DNA from: DATBLE01 sp046732255
GTDB lineage: Bacteria > Actinomycetota > Thermoleophilia > Gaiellales > Gaiellaceae
Length of the DNA: 25,826 nt
Direction: 5' to 3'
Assembly (NCBI GenBank): GCA_046732255.1
Contig: JBKPMR010000096.1
Coordinates: 1-25,826 of the forward strand
Shown one piece after another: positions 8,039 through 15,510 of this stretch. Positions within the stretch are counted from its first letter, which is position 1. Each line of letters starts with the position of its first letter. The position numbers and the translations under genes were made by a program. The notes below the pieces were generated by a model, which was not told where the DNA came from, made no database searches, and saw only the letters and a list, made by a program, of their open reading frames with translations.

Positions 8039-8165
8039 CCCGCGCGGATCGGTGCCGGCTCGGTGCCGATTCGTCAACAGGCTGGCGGCGAGCACCACCG
8101 CGCGAAGAGCACGCGGCAGTGCAGGGCTGACGCGGCAACCGCGGACGTCCCACCGTTGCCGTCAC

Positions 8166-8171
8166 TACGAT
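8166..8171 (+). promoter_or_regulatory. Putative -10 box of epimerase gene
   Basis: TACGAT fits TAnnnT and ends 9 nt before the ATG at 8181. This spacing would place the transcript start at or next to the start codon. No Shine-Dalgarno sequence is seen in the gap, which also points to leaderless translation. Confidence 0.5.
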
Positions 8172-8180
8172 GGCTTCCCG

Positions 8181-9122
8181 ATGGCGAAGGTGCTGGTCAC
8201 CGGCGGCGCGGGCTTCATCGGGTCGAACCTCGTCCGCGCGCTCCTCGAGCGCGGGGACGACGTTCGCGTGCTCGACAACTTCTCGACCGGCAACCGGGCG
8301 AACCTCGAGGGCCTCGACGTCGAGGTGGTCGAGGGCGAGCTGCGCAGTTACGAGCGCGTCCACAACGCCGTCCGCGGCACCGAGGTCGTGTACCACCTCG
8401 GCGCACTCGGCTCCGTTCCGCGGTCGGTCCAGGACCCGCTGACCTCGAGCGCGGTCAACGTCGAAGGAACGCTGAATGTCCTGCTCGCCGCGCGGGACGA
8501 GGGGGTGCGCCGGGTCGTGTACTCGTCGAGCTCCTCCGTCTACGGATCGCTCGCAGCTCTTCCTGCGAACGAGGACGCCGCGCCCGACCCGCTCTCGCCG
8601 TACGGCGTCGCCAAGCTCGCCGCCGAGCGCTACTGCATCTCGTTCTCCCGCGTCTACGAGCGGTTCGAGACCGTCGTCGTCCGCTACTTCAACGTCTTCG
8701 GGCCGGGGCAGAGCCCCTCGTCGCAGTATGCCGCCGTCGTGCCTCTGTTCATCACCGCGATCGTGAAGGACCGCCCGGTGACGATCGAGGGTGACGGCGA
8801 GCAGCGCCGCGACTTCACCTACGTCGAGAACGTCGTTACGGGGTCGCTCCAGGCGGGTGACACGCCGGGGGTCAGCGGCAGCATCTTCAACCTCGCCGCC
8901 AGCGCACCGGCAAGCGTGAACGAGCTGGCCGACACGATCGGGACGATCGTCGGAAAGACCGTCGAGCGGCAGACTGCGCCGCCGCGGGCCGGTGACATCA
9001 GGGACTCCTGGGCCGACATCTCCGCCGCGCGCGAAACGCTCGGGTACGAGCCAAGCGTCGGCTTCGAGGAGGGGCTCCGCCGCACAGTCGAGCATTTGGA
9101 TCGGCGTTGGGGACAGGATTAA
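8181..9122 (+). CDS. NAD-dependent sugar-nucleotide 4-epimerase (WbpP/GalE-like SDR)
   Basis: This 313-residue protein is an extended short-chain dehydrogenase. The NAD-binding motif is TGGAGFIG (residues 7-14), the active-site pair is Y141 and K145 in YGVAK, and the serine run SSSSSVYG (115-122) provides the catalytic Ser. The segment LGALGSVPRSVQDP resembles the ALGSVPRS motif of the WbpP type of UDP-GlcNAc 4-epimerases more than standard GalE, so a UDP-GlcNAc or UDP-Glc substrate is plausible but not proven. The ATG at 8181 directly precedes the Rossmann strand. An ATG at 8170 is in another frame. The stop codon lies inside a 30-bp perfect palindrome. The enzyme would supply sugar donors for the neighbouring glycosyltransferases. 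Confidence 0.9.
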   Translation: MAKVLVTGGAGFIGSNLVRALLERGDDVRVLDNFSTGNRANLEGLDVEVVEGELRSYERVHNAVRGTEVVYHLGALGSVPRSVQDPLTSSAVNVEGTLNVLLAARDEGVRRVVYSSSSSVYGSLAALPANEDAAPDPLSPYGVAKLAAERYCISFSRVYERFETVVVRYFNVFGPGQSPSSQYAAVVPLFITAIVKDRPVTIEGDGEQRRDFTYVENVVTGSLQAGDTPGVSGSIFNLAASAPASVNELADTIGTIVGKTVERQTAPPRAGDIRDSWADISAARETLGYEPSVGFEEGLRRTVEHLDRRWGQD

Positions 9123-9135
9123 TCCTGTCCCCAAC
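9106..9135. repeat. 30-bp perfect palindrome across the epimerase stop codon
   Basis: The left arm gttggggacaggatt (9106-9120) and right arm aatcctgtccccaac (9121-9135) are exact reverse complements with no loop base. The TAA stop of the epimerase (9120-9122) lies at its centre. The GGGGACAGG/CCTGTCCCC arms are related to the GGGACTGTCCC repeats at the left edge. It looks like a REP-type mobile palindrome inserted at a gene end. It could also act as a hairpin between the two genes. Confidence 0.85.
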
Positions 9136-9162
9136 ACTGTCTCCCATGCGCGCCGGGCAGGA

Positions 9163-10368
9163 CTGACCCTGGCCGCCCTCCGCGCCCCGATCCGCGTCCT
9201 CCGGGCGATCGCCCGCCTGAACATGGGGGGGCCGACGCTGCACGTCTCGTACCTGTCGGCCGGGCTCCGCGAACGCGGCTACGAGACGATCCTCGTCGCG
9301 GGCAGCGTCGGCCAGGGCGAGCAGTCGATGGCCTACGTCGCGGAGGAGCTGGGCGTGCCGGTCGTGACGATCCCGCACCTGCACCGTGAGATCTCGCCCG
9401 TCCGCGACCTGCTCGCCACCTGGCGGCTCGCGCGGATCATGCGTGTCGAGCGGCCGACGATCCTTCACACCCACACGGCGAAGGCCGGTGCCGTCGGTCG
9501 CGCGGCCGCGCTGCTCGCCGGCGGCTCGCGGCCGCCGATCATCGTGCACACGTTCCACGGGCACGTCCTGCGCGGCTACTTCGGCGGGTTCTGGACCGGC
9601 TTCTTCCGCCTGCTCGAGCGGCTCCTCGCGCGGATCACCGACGCGCTCGTCGCCGTCAGCCCCGAGGTCCGCGACGAGCTCGTCGCCCTCGGCGTCGCGC
9701 CCGCGTCGAAGTTCCGGGTGATCCGGCTCGGCATCGAGCTCGACAACCGCATCTCCCCCGCCGGGACGGCGAGGGCCGAGACGAGACGCGTGATGGGCGT
9801 TCCGGAAGGGCGGTTCCTCGTCGGCTGGATCGGCCGCATGACCGGCGTGAAGCGGACCGACGTGCTCCTGAAGGGCTTCCGCGCGCTCCGCGACGAGGGT
9901 GTCGACGCCGTCCTCTGCATGGTCGGCGACGGTCCCGACCGCGGCGCCGTCGAGGAGCTGGCAGAGGAGCTCGGAATCGTCCGGGACTGCCTGTTCGCGG
10001 GCTATCAGGAGGACGTGGGGCCGTTCTTCGCCGCCTTCGACGTCTTCGTCCTGCCCTCGGGGAACGAGGGCACGCCGGTCACCGCGATCGAGGCCCTTGC
10101 CGCCGGCTGCCCGGTGGTGGCGACCCGAGTCGGCGGCGTTCCGGACGTCGTCGAGGACGGCGTCGACGGCTTCCTCGTCGAGCCGGCCGCGGTCCAGGAG
10201 CTCGCGGCGCGGCTCGCCGAGCTTGCCCACGACCAGGGGCTGCGAGCGCGGATGGGCGGCGCCGGGCGGGAACGGATGCAGACGCGCTACGCCGTCGATC
10301 GACTGGTCGACGACGTCGACCAGCTCTACCGGGAGCTGCTCGACCAGAAGGGGCTCTCAGTGCGGTAG
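9163..10368 (+). CDS. GT4 family glycosyltransferase with unclear start
   Basis: This GT4 enzyme is intact from its first beta strand: IRVLRAIARLNMGGPTLHVSYL (about 9188 onward), then HTHTAKAGAVGR, VGWIGRMTGVKRTDVLLKGF, MVGDGPDRG and the E-x7-E motif SGNEGTPVTAIEAL. The start is a problem. In frame there is no ATG, GTG or TTG between the palindrome and the conserved strand. The available codons are CTG at 9163 or 9169. ATG at 9223 would remove the strand, and ATG at 8992 would overlap the epimerase by 131 bp. An ATG at 9146 is out of frame and soon stops. I give 9163 provisionally. The 3' end overlaps the convergent glycosidase gene by 12 bp. The enzyme probably works with the epimerase upstream. 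Confidence 0.85.
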   Translation: MTLAALRAPIRVLRAIARLNMGGPTLHVSYLSAGLRERGYETILVAGSVGQGEQSMAYVAEELGVPVVTIPHLHREISPVRDLLATWRLARIMRVERPTILHTHTAKAGAVGRAAALLAGGSRPPIIVHTFHGHVLRGYFGGFWTGFFRLLERLLARITDALVAVSPEVRDELVALGVAPASKFRVIRLGIELDNRISPAGTARAETRRVMGVPEGRFLVGWIGRMTGVKRTDVLLKGFRALRDEGVDAVLCMVGDGPDRGAVEELAEELGIVRDCLFAGYQEDVGPFFAAFDVFVLPSGNEGTPVTAIEALAAGCPVVATRVGGVPDVVEDGVDGFLVEPAAVQELAARLAELAHDQGLRARMGGAGRERMQTRYAVDRLVDDVDQLYRELLDQKGLSVR

Positions 10369-11529
10369 GTGCCGGAAGGCGTTGAACGACGGCTTCTTGC
10401 GCCCGTCGGTGGTCGTCAGCCCGGACTGCCAGCCCGGGAGATTCGGCTCGTCACGGACGAGGAACCAGAGCATCATCGTGATGTGCGGGTTCTTCCGCGC
10501 GACGGCGAAGGCTTGCGTGAGGTACCGCGCCTGCTTCGTCCACGAGACGCCGAACTGGGTGTCGGGCGGATTCGTCTGGTAGCCGTACTCGGTGATCCAG
10601 AGCGGCTTCGGCCCGTAGAGGCGGCGCATCTCCGCGATCAGGACGTTGATGTTCGCGAGGGTGATCGCGGTCGGCGCCTGGCCCGAGCGCGTGCCCGGCG
10701 GCCGCGTCGTCGGCGTCTCGGTCGGGACGCCGTAGTACGGGTTGTGCGCGTACGCGTCGAACGCCCTCATCCCCGCCCGCTTCGCGGCGAGCAGGAAGGC
10801 GACCGGCGAGACCGACGGCCTGGCACTCGACGGGTTGTTGTTCCCGCGCGGTGCGGTGACACCGCAGGCGACCTGCTCGCCCTTGAACATGGTCGCGTGG
10901 ACGCCGTTGTAGACCGCGTTGCAGATCTTGGCGTAGGCCTCTCCGCTCGCGATCACCCACTTCCCGCCGGAGCGGACGAACTGCGGCCGCAGGAAGGCGG
11001 GGTTGTTCGGCTCGTTCCAAGCCGCCCACAGCCGGACGGCGGGGAGGACCCGGCCGTCGTCGCCGACGTACGTGCCGCTGTAGCGGGCGGCGGCAGCGTA
11101 GGCGAAGCCCCGAAGCAGGGAGTAGTCCTTCGGCGGCCGGTTGGGGCTGCCGCCGCCGTTCGCCCACCGGGGCGTCCCCGTGATCGAGAACAGCAGCTTG
11201 ATCCCGTGGGCGGCCGCGTAGAGCGCCGTGCGGTCGTAGATCGACCAGTCGTAGCCGGCGTCGCGCGGGTCGGTCGCCTCGAACGGCCGGTGCTTGGCGA
11301 CACCGAGCGTGCCTCCCCAGTAGAGGTTCACCCGAAGAACGCCGACGTGCAGCGTCTGGTACTGGGCGAAGACCTGGTCGAGGTTGCCGAAGAACGTCTG
11401 ACCTTCGTCGTAGACGCCGATCGACATGTGCGCCGTGGCGCCGGCCGACGACATGCACAGTCCGGAGGCAAGGCAGAGCCCGGCGGCGGCCGCCAGGGTC
11501 GCCGCCGAGACCCCCCACCGTTTAGACAC
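10357..11529 (-). CDS. Secreted clan GH-A glycoside hydrolase (GH39/GH5-like)
   Basis: This 390-residue protein has a signal peptide (MSKRWGVSAATLAAAAGLCLASG, cleavage likely near ATAHM) and a TIM-barrel glycosidase domain. WNEPN (residues 171-175) supplies the acid/base E173. WITEYGYQTN supplies the nucleophile E314 at the end of a later strand, and MLWFLVRDE follows. This order is the clan GH-A pattern. By analogy with PslG-type enzymes encoded in exopolysaccharide clusters, it may cut the polymer during export or turnover. That role is inferred. The GTG start overlaps the end of the upstream decarboxylase-like gene by 8 bp, so the two are likely co-transcribed. The 3' end overlaps the convergent glycosyltransferase by 12 bp. 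Confidence 0.85.
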   Translation of the reverse strand: MSKRWGVSAATLAAAAGLCLASGLCMSSAGATAHMSIGVYDEGQTFFGNLDQVFAQYQTLHVGVLRVNLYWGGTLGVAKHRPFEATDPRDAGYDWSIYDRTALYAAAHGIKLLFSITGTPRWANGGGSPNRPPKDYSLLRGFAYAAAARYSGTYVGDDGRVLPAVRLWAAWNEPNNPAFLRPQFVRSGGKWVIASGEAYAKICNAVYNGVHATMFKGEQVACGVTAPRGNNNPSSARPSVSPVAFLLAAKRAGMRAFDAYAHNPYYGVPTETPTTRPPGTRSGQAPTAITLANINVLIAEMRRLYGPKPLWITEYGYQTNPPDTQFGVSWTKQARYLTQAFAVARKNPHITMMLWFLVRDEPNLPGWQSGLTTTDGRKKPSFNAFRHLPH

Positions 11530-12451
11530 CGACTGGCGCCCTTCCCAGCATGCGCCGGAGACCGTCCTCGAGCTGGATCTCCGGTTCCCAGCCGAGGAGC
11601 TGGCGCGCGCGGGTGATGTCCGGTTGGCGGATCTGCGGGTCGTCGACCGGCAGCGCCTCGTACACGATCTCGCTGCCCGAGCCGGTCACCTTCAGCACCG
11701 CCTGGGCCAGCTCCAAGATCGTGAACTCGCCGGGGTTGCCGATGTTGACGGGGAAGTGCTCGTCGCTCTCCGCGAGCAGCACGAGACCGCGGATGAGATC
11801 GTCGACGTAGCAGAAGCTCCGCGTCTGCGAACCGTCCCCGTAGACGGTGAGCGGCTCGTTGGCGACCGCCTGGCGGACGAAGTTCGGGATCGCCCGGCCG
11901 TCGTGGGGGCGCATCCGCGGCCCGTAGGTGTTGAAGATCCGGACGATCGCGGTGTCGACACCCTGCTGGGTGTGGTACGCCATCGTCAGCGCCTCGGCGT
12001 AGCGTTTCGCCTCGTCGTAGACGCCGCGCGGGCCGATCGGGTTGACGTGACCCCAGTAGGTCTCGGGCTGCGGGTGCACCTGCGGATCGCCGTAGACCTC
12101 GCTCGTCGACGCGAGCAGGAAACGCGCCCGCTTGAACTTCGCGAGCCCGAGCGTGTTGTGCGTGCCGTACGACCCGACCTTGAGCGAGTGCAGCGGCATG
12201 CGCAGGTAGTCGACCGGGCTGGCGAGCGCGGCGAAGTGGTAGACGAAGTCGACCGGCTCGTCGATCTCGAGATGATCGGTCAGGTCGTGGTCGAGAAAGA
12301 CGAAGTCGTCGTCGCGGATGTGCTCGATGTTCCCGAGCGATCCGGTGACCAGGTTGTCGACACAGATCACGCGCAGACCGCGGCCGAGCAGGTATTCGCA
12401 GAGGTGCGAGCCGAGGAAACCGGCCCCTCCGGTGACGACCGCCGTGGGCAC
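11522..12451 (-). CDS. UDP-glucuronate decarboxylase-like SDR (UXS type)
   Basis: This 309-residue protein is an extended SDR that probably turns UDP-glucuronate into UDP-xylose. It has TGGAGFLG (7-14), the UXS-like stretch VICVDNLVTGSLGNI (28-42), YHFAALASPVDYLRMP (71-86), the active-site TSE (116-118) and YDEAK (Y145, K149), then RIFNTYGPRM and DGSQTRSF. These segments are typical of UXS and separate it from GalE-type epimerases. A related dTDP-glucose dehydratase-like activity is less likely. I chose GTG at 12451 because it starts the Rossmann strand and lies 6 nt after a TACACT box. An ATG 23 codons upstream would add an unrelated extension. It leads an operon with the glycosidase. Confidence 0.9.
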   Translation of the reverse strand: MPTAVVTGGAGFLGSHLCEYLLGRGLRVICVDNLVTGSLGNIEHIRDDDFVFLDHDLTDHLEIDEPVDFVYHFAALASPVDYLRMPLHSLKVGSYGTHNTLGLAKFKRARFLLASTSEVYGDPQVHPQPETYWGHVNPIGPRGVYDEAKRYAEALTMAYHTQQGVDTAIVRIFNTYGPRMRPHDGRAIPNFVRQAVANEPLTVYGDGSQTRSFCYVDDLIRGLVLLAESDEHFPVNIGNPGEFTILELAQAVLKVTGSGSEIVYEALPVDDPQIRQPDITRARQLLGWEPEIQLEDGLRRMLGRAPVGV

Positions 12452-12457
12452 GGTCGT

Positions 12458-12463
12458 AGTGTA
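12458..12463 (-). promoter_or_regulatory. Putative -10 box of the decarboxylase-like gene
   Basis: TACACT on the minus strand ends 6 nt before the GTG start at 12451. It matches TAnnnT, and the spacing suggests a leaderless transcript starting on the GTG. Confidence 0.55.
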
Positions 12464-12551
12464 GAGGGCACCCTCCCCGGCTTCACCGAAAGCTAACCAG
12501 TCCGCAACGTCGCCGGGCAAAGCCCGCCGACGCGCGACAACGGCCGGCCGC

Positions 12552-12565
12552 GCCCCGTCCGGGGC
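12552..12565. repeat. Inverted repeat in divergent spacer
   Basis: GCCCCG-TC-CGGGGC sits in the 178-bp gap between the divergent genes starting at 12451 and 12630, and is flanked by two gccggc palindromes (around 12543 and 12570). It could be an operator or a structural hairpin. No T-run follows on either strand, so a terminator is unlikely. Confidence 0.4.
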
Positions 12566-12615
12566 ACGAGCCGGCTAATGGAAGTTACCGCTGGAAATGC
12601 GCCCTCCGCCATGGA

Positions 12616-12621
12616 TAGATT
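12616..12621 (+). promoter_or_regulatory. Putative -10 box of the large secreted protein gene
   Basis: TAGATT ends 8 nt before the ATG at 12630 and fits TAnnnT. It supports 12630 over the in-frame ATG at 12597, which lies upstream of the box. Confidence 0.55.
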
Positions 12622-12629
12622 CGCGCTCC

Positions 12630-14867
12630 ATGCGATTCCCCGCCGCGCTCGCGGCCGTCGTCGTCACCCTCGCCGCCGCCTCCGCGTCGCCCGCGGTCGT
12701 CGCCGCGCGGCCGTCCTGCACGCACAGGCCGATCAGCCCCGCCTACGCCGGCAGCGTGCGGCGCGCGCTCGCCGCGAGACAGGACGTCTGGGGGAACTCG
12801 CTGATCGCGCGGCCGAACGGTCCGACCTACGGCTCGGTGCGCCGCCTGCTCAAGCCGCTCCTGTTCGCCCGCTCGAAGACGAAGGCGCTGACAACCTCCG
12901 GCGTCTACTACCTGCCGTTCGCGCAGCCGCTCGGCGTGCGGGGCGCACACACCGTGGCGCTTCACGTGGCCGACGGCAGCGAGATCCTCTCGCAAACCGC
13001 GAAGGGGCCGAGGGTGAAGGTCTTCGTCGGCGCCGACGGCCACGAGCGATACGGCTCGTGCCTCTCCCGCCTGAGCCCGGCACGCCTCGCCGACGGCTTT
13101 CTCCCGATCCTCGAGACGCAGTACGTGGACGCGGGCGGCACGCGCTACCGGCAGGAGTCGTTCTCCGTGCGCGGGCTCGGCACCGGCGAGCTGGTCAGCT
13201 TCGTGCGCCTGACGGCGGATGCCGCGTCGGCGCACGGCGCCGTGATCCAGCTCGTTCCGGAGGGCTCCCGCCGCGGCGCGCGGGTGGCCCAGGGCACGGT
13301 GCGCGCCCGGATCGCGCCGGGCGAGTCGGCCACCGTCTTCGCTGGCTGGCTCGTCCCGTACGGCGGATCGCCGGTCGCGATCGACGAGGAGACGTACGAC
13401 GCCGCGCGTCAGCGTCTTGTCGACTTCTGGCTTGCGCGGCTCGGGCAGCAGCTGACCTACGACGTCCCCGAGCGTCTCGTCGACGATGCCGAGCGCTCCC
13501 TGCTGATCCAGGATCTGGCGCTGACGTGGCGGTACAGCGTCGGGAACCAGTACGAGGAGTTCTCCTTCGCTGAGGCGCTCGACACCGCCGAGGTGATGGC
13601 GGAGTACGGCCTTCCGGGCGTCACCCGGCAGATCCTGACCAGCTCGCTCGCCCGGCTCGGCGGCGGTACGACGAACTGGCGGGCGGGCGAGAAGCTGACT
13701 GCGGCGGCCCTGTACGTCCGTCTGTCCGGCGACCGCGACTACCTCGACCGCGCGACGCCGATGCTGACGCGGATCGTCGACGGCCTCGGGCGCCAGATCC
13801 GCAGCGGTCACGGCGGGCTGCTCCGCCGCGAGCGCTACTCCTCGGACGTCGCCGCGCGCGTGTACGGCCTGCATGCCCAGGCGGCGGTCTGGCAGGGCCT
13901 GAACGCGATCGCCGACGCCTGGCGGGCGACAGGCCGAACTGCCCACGCGCAGAAGGCACGCGCCTTTGCCGTGGCACTCGGCCGCGGGCTGCACCGTGCG
14001 GTTCATCGCTCGGCGCAGCGGCTGAAGGACGGCTCCCTGTTCGTGCCGGCCGCGCTCCTCGCCCGCCACAAGCCGTTCGACGCCGTCACCGCCTCGCGTC
14101 CGGGCAGCTACTGGAACCTCGTCGTCCCCTACGCGCTCTCCTCCGGGTTCTTCACGCCGGGCGGCCACGACGCGCGCGGCGTCCTCGCGTACATGCTCGG
14201 CCACGGGTCGCGACTGCTCGGCCTCGTGCGCGCAGGCGCGTACTCGCTCTACGGCCAGCCGCGGTACCCCGTCTCCGGGACCGACCAGGTGTACGGGCTC
14301 AACGTCGCCCGCTTTCTCGCGGACAACGACCGGCCAGACCAGCTGGCGCTCAGCCTCTACGGGATGCTCGGCGCGTCGATGACCCCGAACACCTTCGTCT
14401 CCGGCGAGGCGGCGACGGTCGCGCCGCTCCGCGGAGCCTCGTTCCGGTCGATGTACATGCCCCCGAACACGGCCAGCAACTCGGCTTTCCTCGAGACATT
14501 GCGGCTGATGCTCGTCCACGAGACCCGCGACAAGGACGGCACGCCCGTCGGCCTCGAGCTCGCGTTCTCGACCCCGCGGCCCTGGCTCGGCGACGGCAAG
14601 ACGATCGCGGTGAACGACGCGCCGACGAGCTTCGGGTCACTCGCCTACTCGTTCCACCGTGAGGGGGACCGCGTCACCGGAACCGTCCAGGTGCCCTCTC
14701 GGCGCCCACCGCTGACTCTGAAGCTGCGGCTGCGGCTGCCGCACGGGGTGAAGCTTCGGGCGGTGCGCATCAACGGCAGCAGGCGGCCGGTCGACCTCCG
14801 CACGGCCACGATCGACCTCTCTGGGCTGCGCGGGCAACTCGACGTCACCGCCGTCCTGGCGCGCTGA
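12630..14867 (+). CDS. Large secreted protein, probable (alpha/alpha)6-barrel glycosidase
   Basis: This 745-residue protein begins with a signal peptide (MRFPAALAAVVVTLAAASAS, probable cleavage after about residue 26). An N-terminal region rich in beta strands (to about 240) is followed by a helical region (about 260-590) with paired motifs such as QDLALTWRYSVGNQYEE, AEVMAEYGLPGVTRQIL, VYGLHAQAAVWQGLNAIADAW and GSYWNLVVPYALSSGFF. The C-terminal 100 residues again look like beta sandwich. The layout of a beta domain, a helical barrel and a beta domain resembles six-hairpin glycosidases (GH15/GH65 type), but I see no catalytic pair I can name with confidence. It may process the polysaccharide outside the cell. 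The start at 12630 is supported by the signal peptide and the -10 box. Confidence 0.75.
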   Translation: MRFPAALAAVVVTLAAASASPAVVAARPSCTHRPISPAYAGSVRRALAARQDVWGNSLIARPNGPTYGSVRRLLKPLLFARSKTKALTTSGVYYLPFAQPLGVRGAHTVALHVADGSEILSQTAKGPRVKVFVGADGHERYGSCLSRLSPARLADGFLPILETQYVDAGGTRYRQESFSVRGLGTGELVSFVRLTADAASAHGAVIQLVPEGSRRGARVAQGTVRARIAPGESATVFAGWLVPYGGSPVAIDEETYDAARQRLVDFWLARLGQQLTYDVPERLVDDAERSLLIQDLALTWRYSVGNQYEEFSFAEALDTAEVMAEYGLPGVTRQILTSSLARLGGGTTNWRAGEKLTAAALYVRLSGDRDYLDRATPMLTRIVDGLGRQIRSGHGGLLRRERYSSDVAARVYGLHAQAAVWQGLNAIADAWRATGRTAHAQKARAFAVALGRGLHRAVHRSAQRLKDGSLFVPAALLARHKPFDAVTASRPGSYWNLVVPYALSSGFFTPGGHDARGVLAYMLGHGSRLLGLVRAGAYSLYGQPRYPVSGTDQVYGLNVARFLADNDRPDQLALSLYGMLGASMTPNTFVSGEAATVAPLRGASFRSMYMPPNTASNSAFLETLRLMLVHETRDKDGTPVGLELAFSTPRPWLGDGKTIAVNDAPTSFGSLAYSFHREGDRVTGTVQVPSRRPPLTLKLRLRLPHGVKLRAVRINGSRRPVDLRTATIDLSGLRGQLDVTAVLAR

Positions 14868-14892
14868 GCTCGGGACCAGCAAGACTCAGGCG

Positions 14893-15420
14893 ATGGACAT
14901 CGTCTTCACCGTGCTGACGGCGATGACGACCGGCTTCGTGATCGGCGCTGCCGCGCGGTTCGCGGTGCCGGGCCCGGACCCGATGCCCTTCTGGCTGACC
15001 GTGCTGATCGGTCTCTGCGGCTCGGTGATCGGCACCGCGATCAGTGCGGCCCTCTTCGGTGCCAAGCACACGTTCGACAGCTCCGGCCGCTCGTTCGTCA
15101 CCCTGTTGCTCGCGATCGGCTTCTCGACAGGGCTCGTCGCCGCCTACCGAGTCTTCGTCCAGAAGCGCCCACTGACAGGGCCCGATGCGCGCCGCTTCCC
15201 GCGACGCGGGTTCGGAGTGGCCAAGATGCGCGAGCGCCTGCGGCTGCTGGGGATCGACCCCGACCAGGTGCACACGGCCGGCCGCGGCATCCGGCAACCC
15301 GAGCCGGAAACGCACGAGGACGTCGTCGACCAGCTCGAGAAGCTCCGCGACCTCCGCGACCACGGGACGATCACCGAGGAGGAGTACGAGCGGGCCAGGG
15401 ACAGGCTGAGACGCTACTAG
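14893..15420 (+). CDS. GlsB/YeaQ/YmgE-like membrane protein with SHOCT domain
   Basis: This 175-residue protein has three hydrophobic helices in its first 90 residues, in a glycine-rich pattern (TTGFVIGAAARFAVPGPDPMPFW, VLIGLCGSVIGTAIS, VTLLLAIGFSTGLVAAYRVF) like the small transglycosylase-associated family. The last 33 residues (VVDQLEKLRDLRDHGTITEEEY and on) form a SHOCT domain, a short helical module often found at the C-terminus of membrane proteins. Between them is a basic cytoplasmic linker. The function is unknown, and a stress or envelope role is only suggested by the family. It starts 25 bp after the preceding gene. No clear -10 box or Shine-Dalgarno sequence is seen. Confidence 0.85.
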   Translation: MDIVFTVLTAMTTGFVIGAAARFAVPGPDPMPFWLTVLIGLCGSVIGTAISAALFGAKHTFDSSGRSFVTLLLAIGFSTGLVAAYRVFVQKRPLTGPDARRFPRRGFGVAKMRERLRLLGIDPDQVHTAGRGIRQPEPETHEDVVDQLEKLRDLRDHGTITEEEYERARDRLRRY

Positions 15421-15496
15421 CCGACTCGGCGCATACCGTCCAGGGATGCGGAGGCGGCGAGCAACCGCCGGAGTCGTCGTCGATGAAGCAAGGGCG

Positions 15497-15502
15497 TAGA
15501 GT
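15497..15502 (+). promoter_or_regulatory. Putative -10 box of the AI-2E transporter gene
   Basis: TAGAGT ends 8 nt before the GTG at 15511. It fits the TAnnnT pattern, has the leaderless spacing, and fixes the choice of start. Confidence 0.55.
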
Positions 15503-15510
15503 CCGGCACC

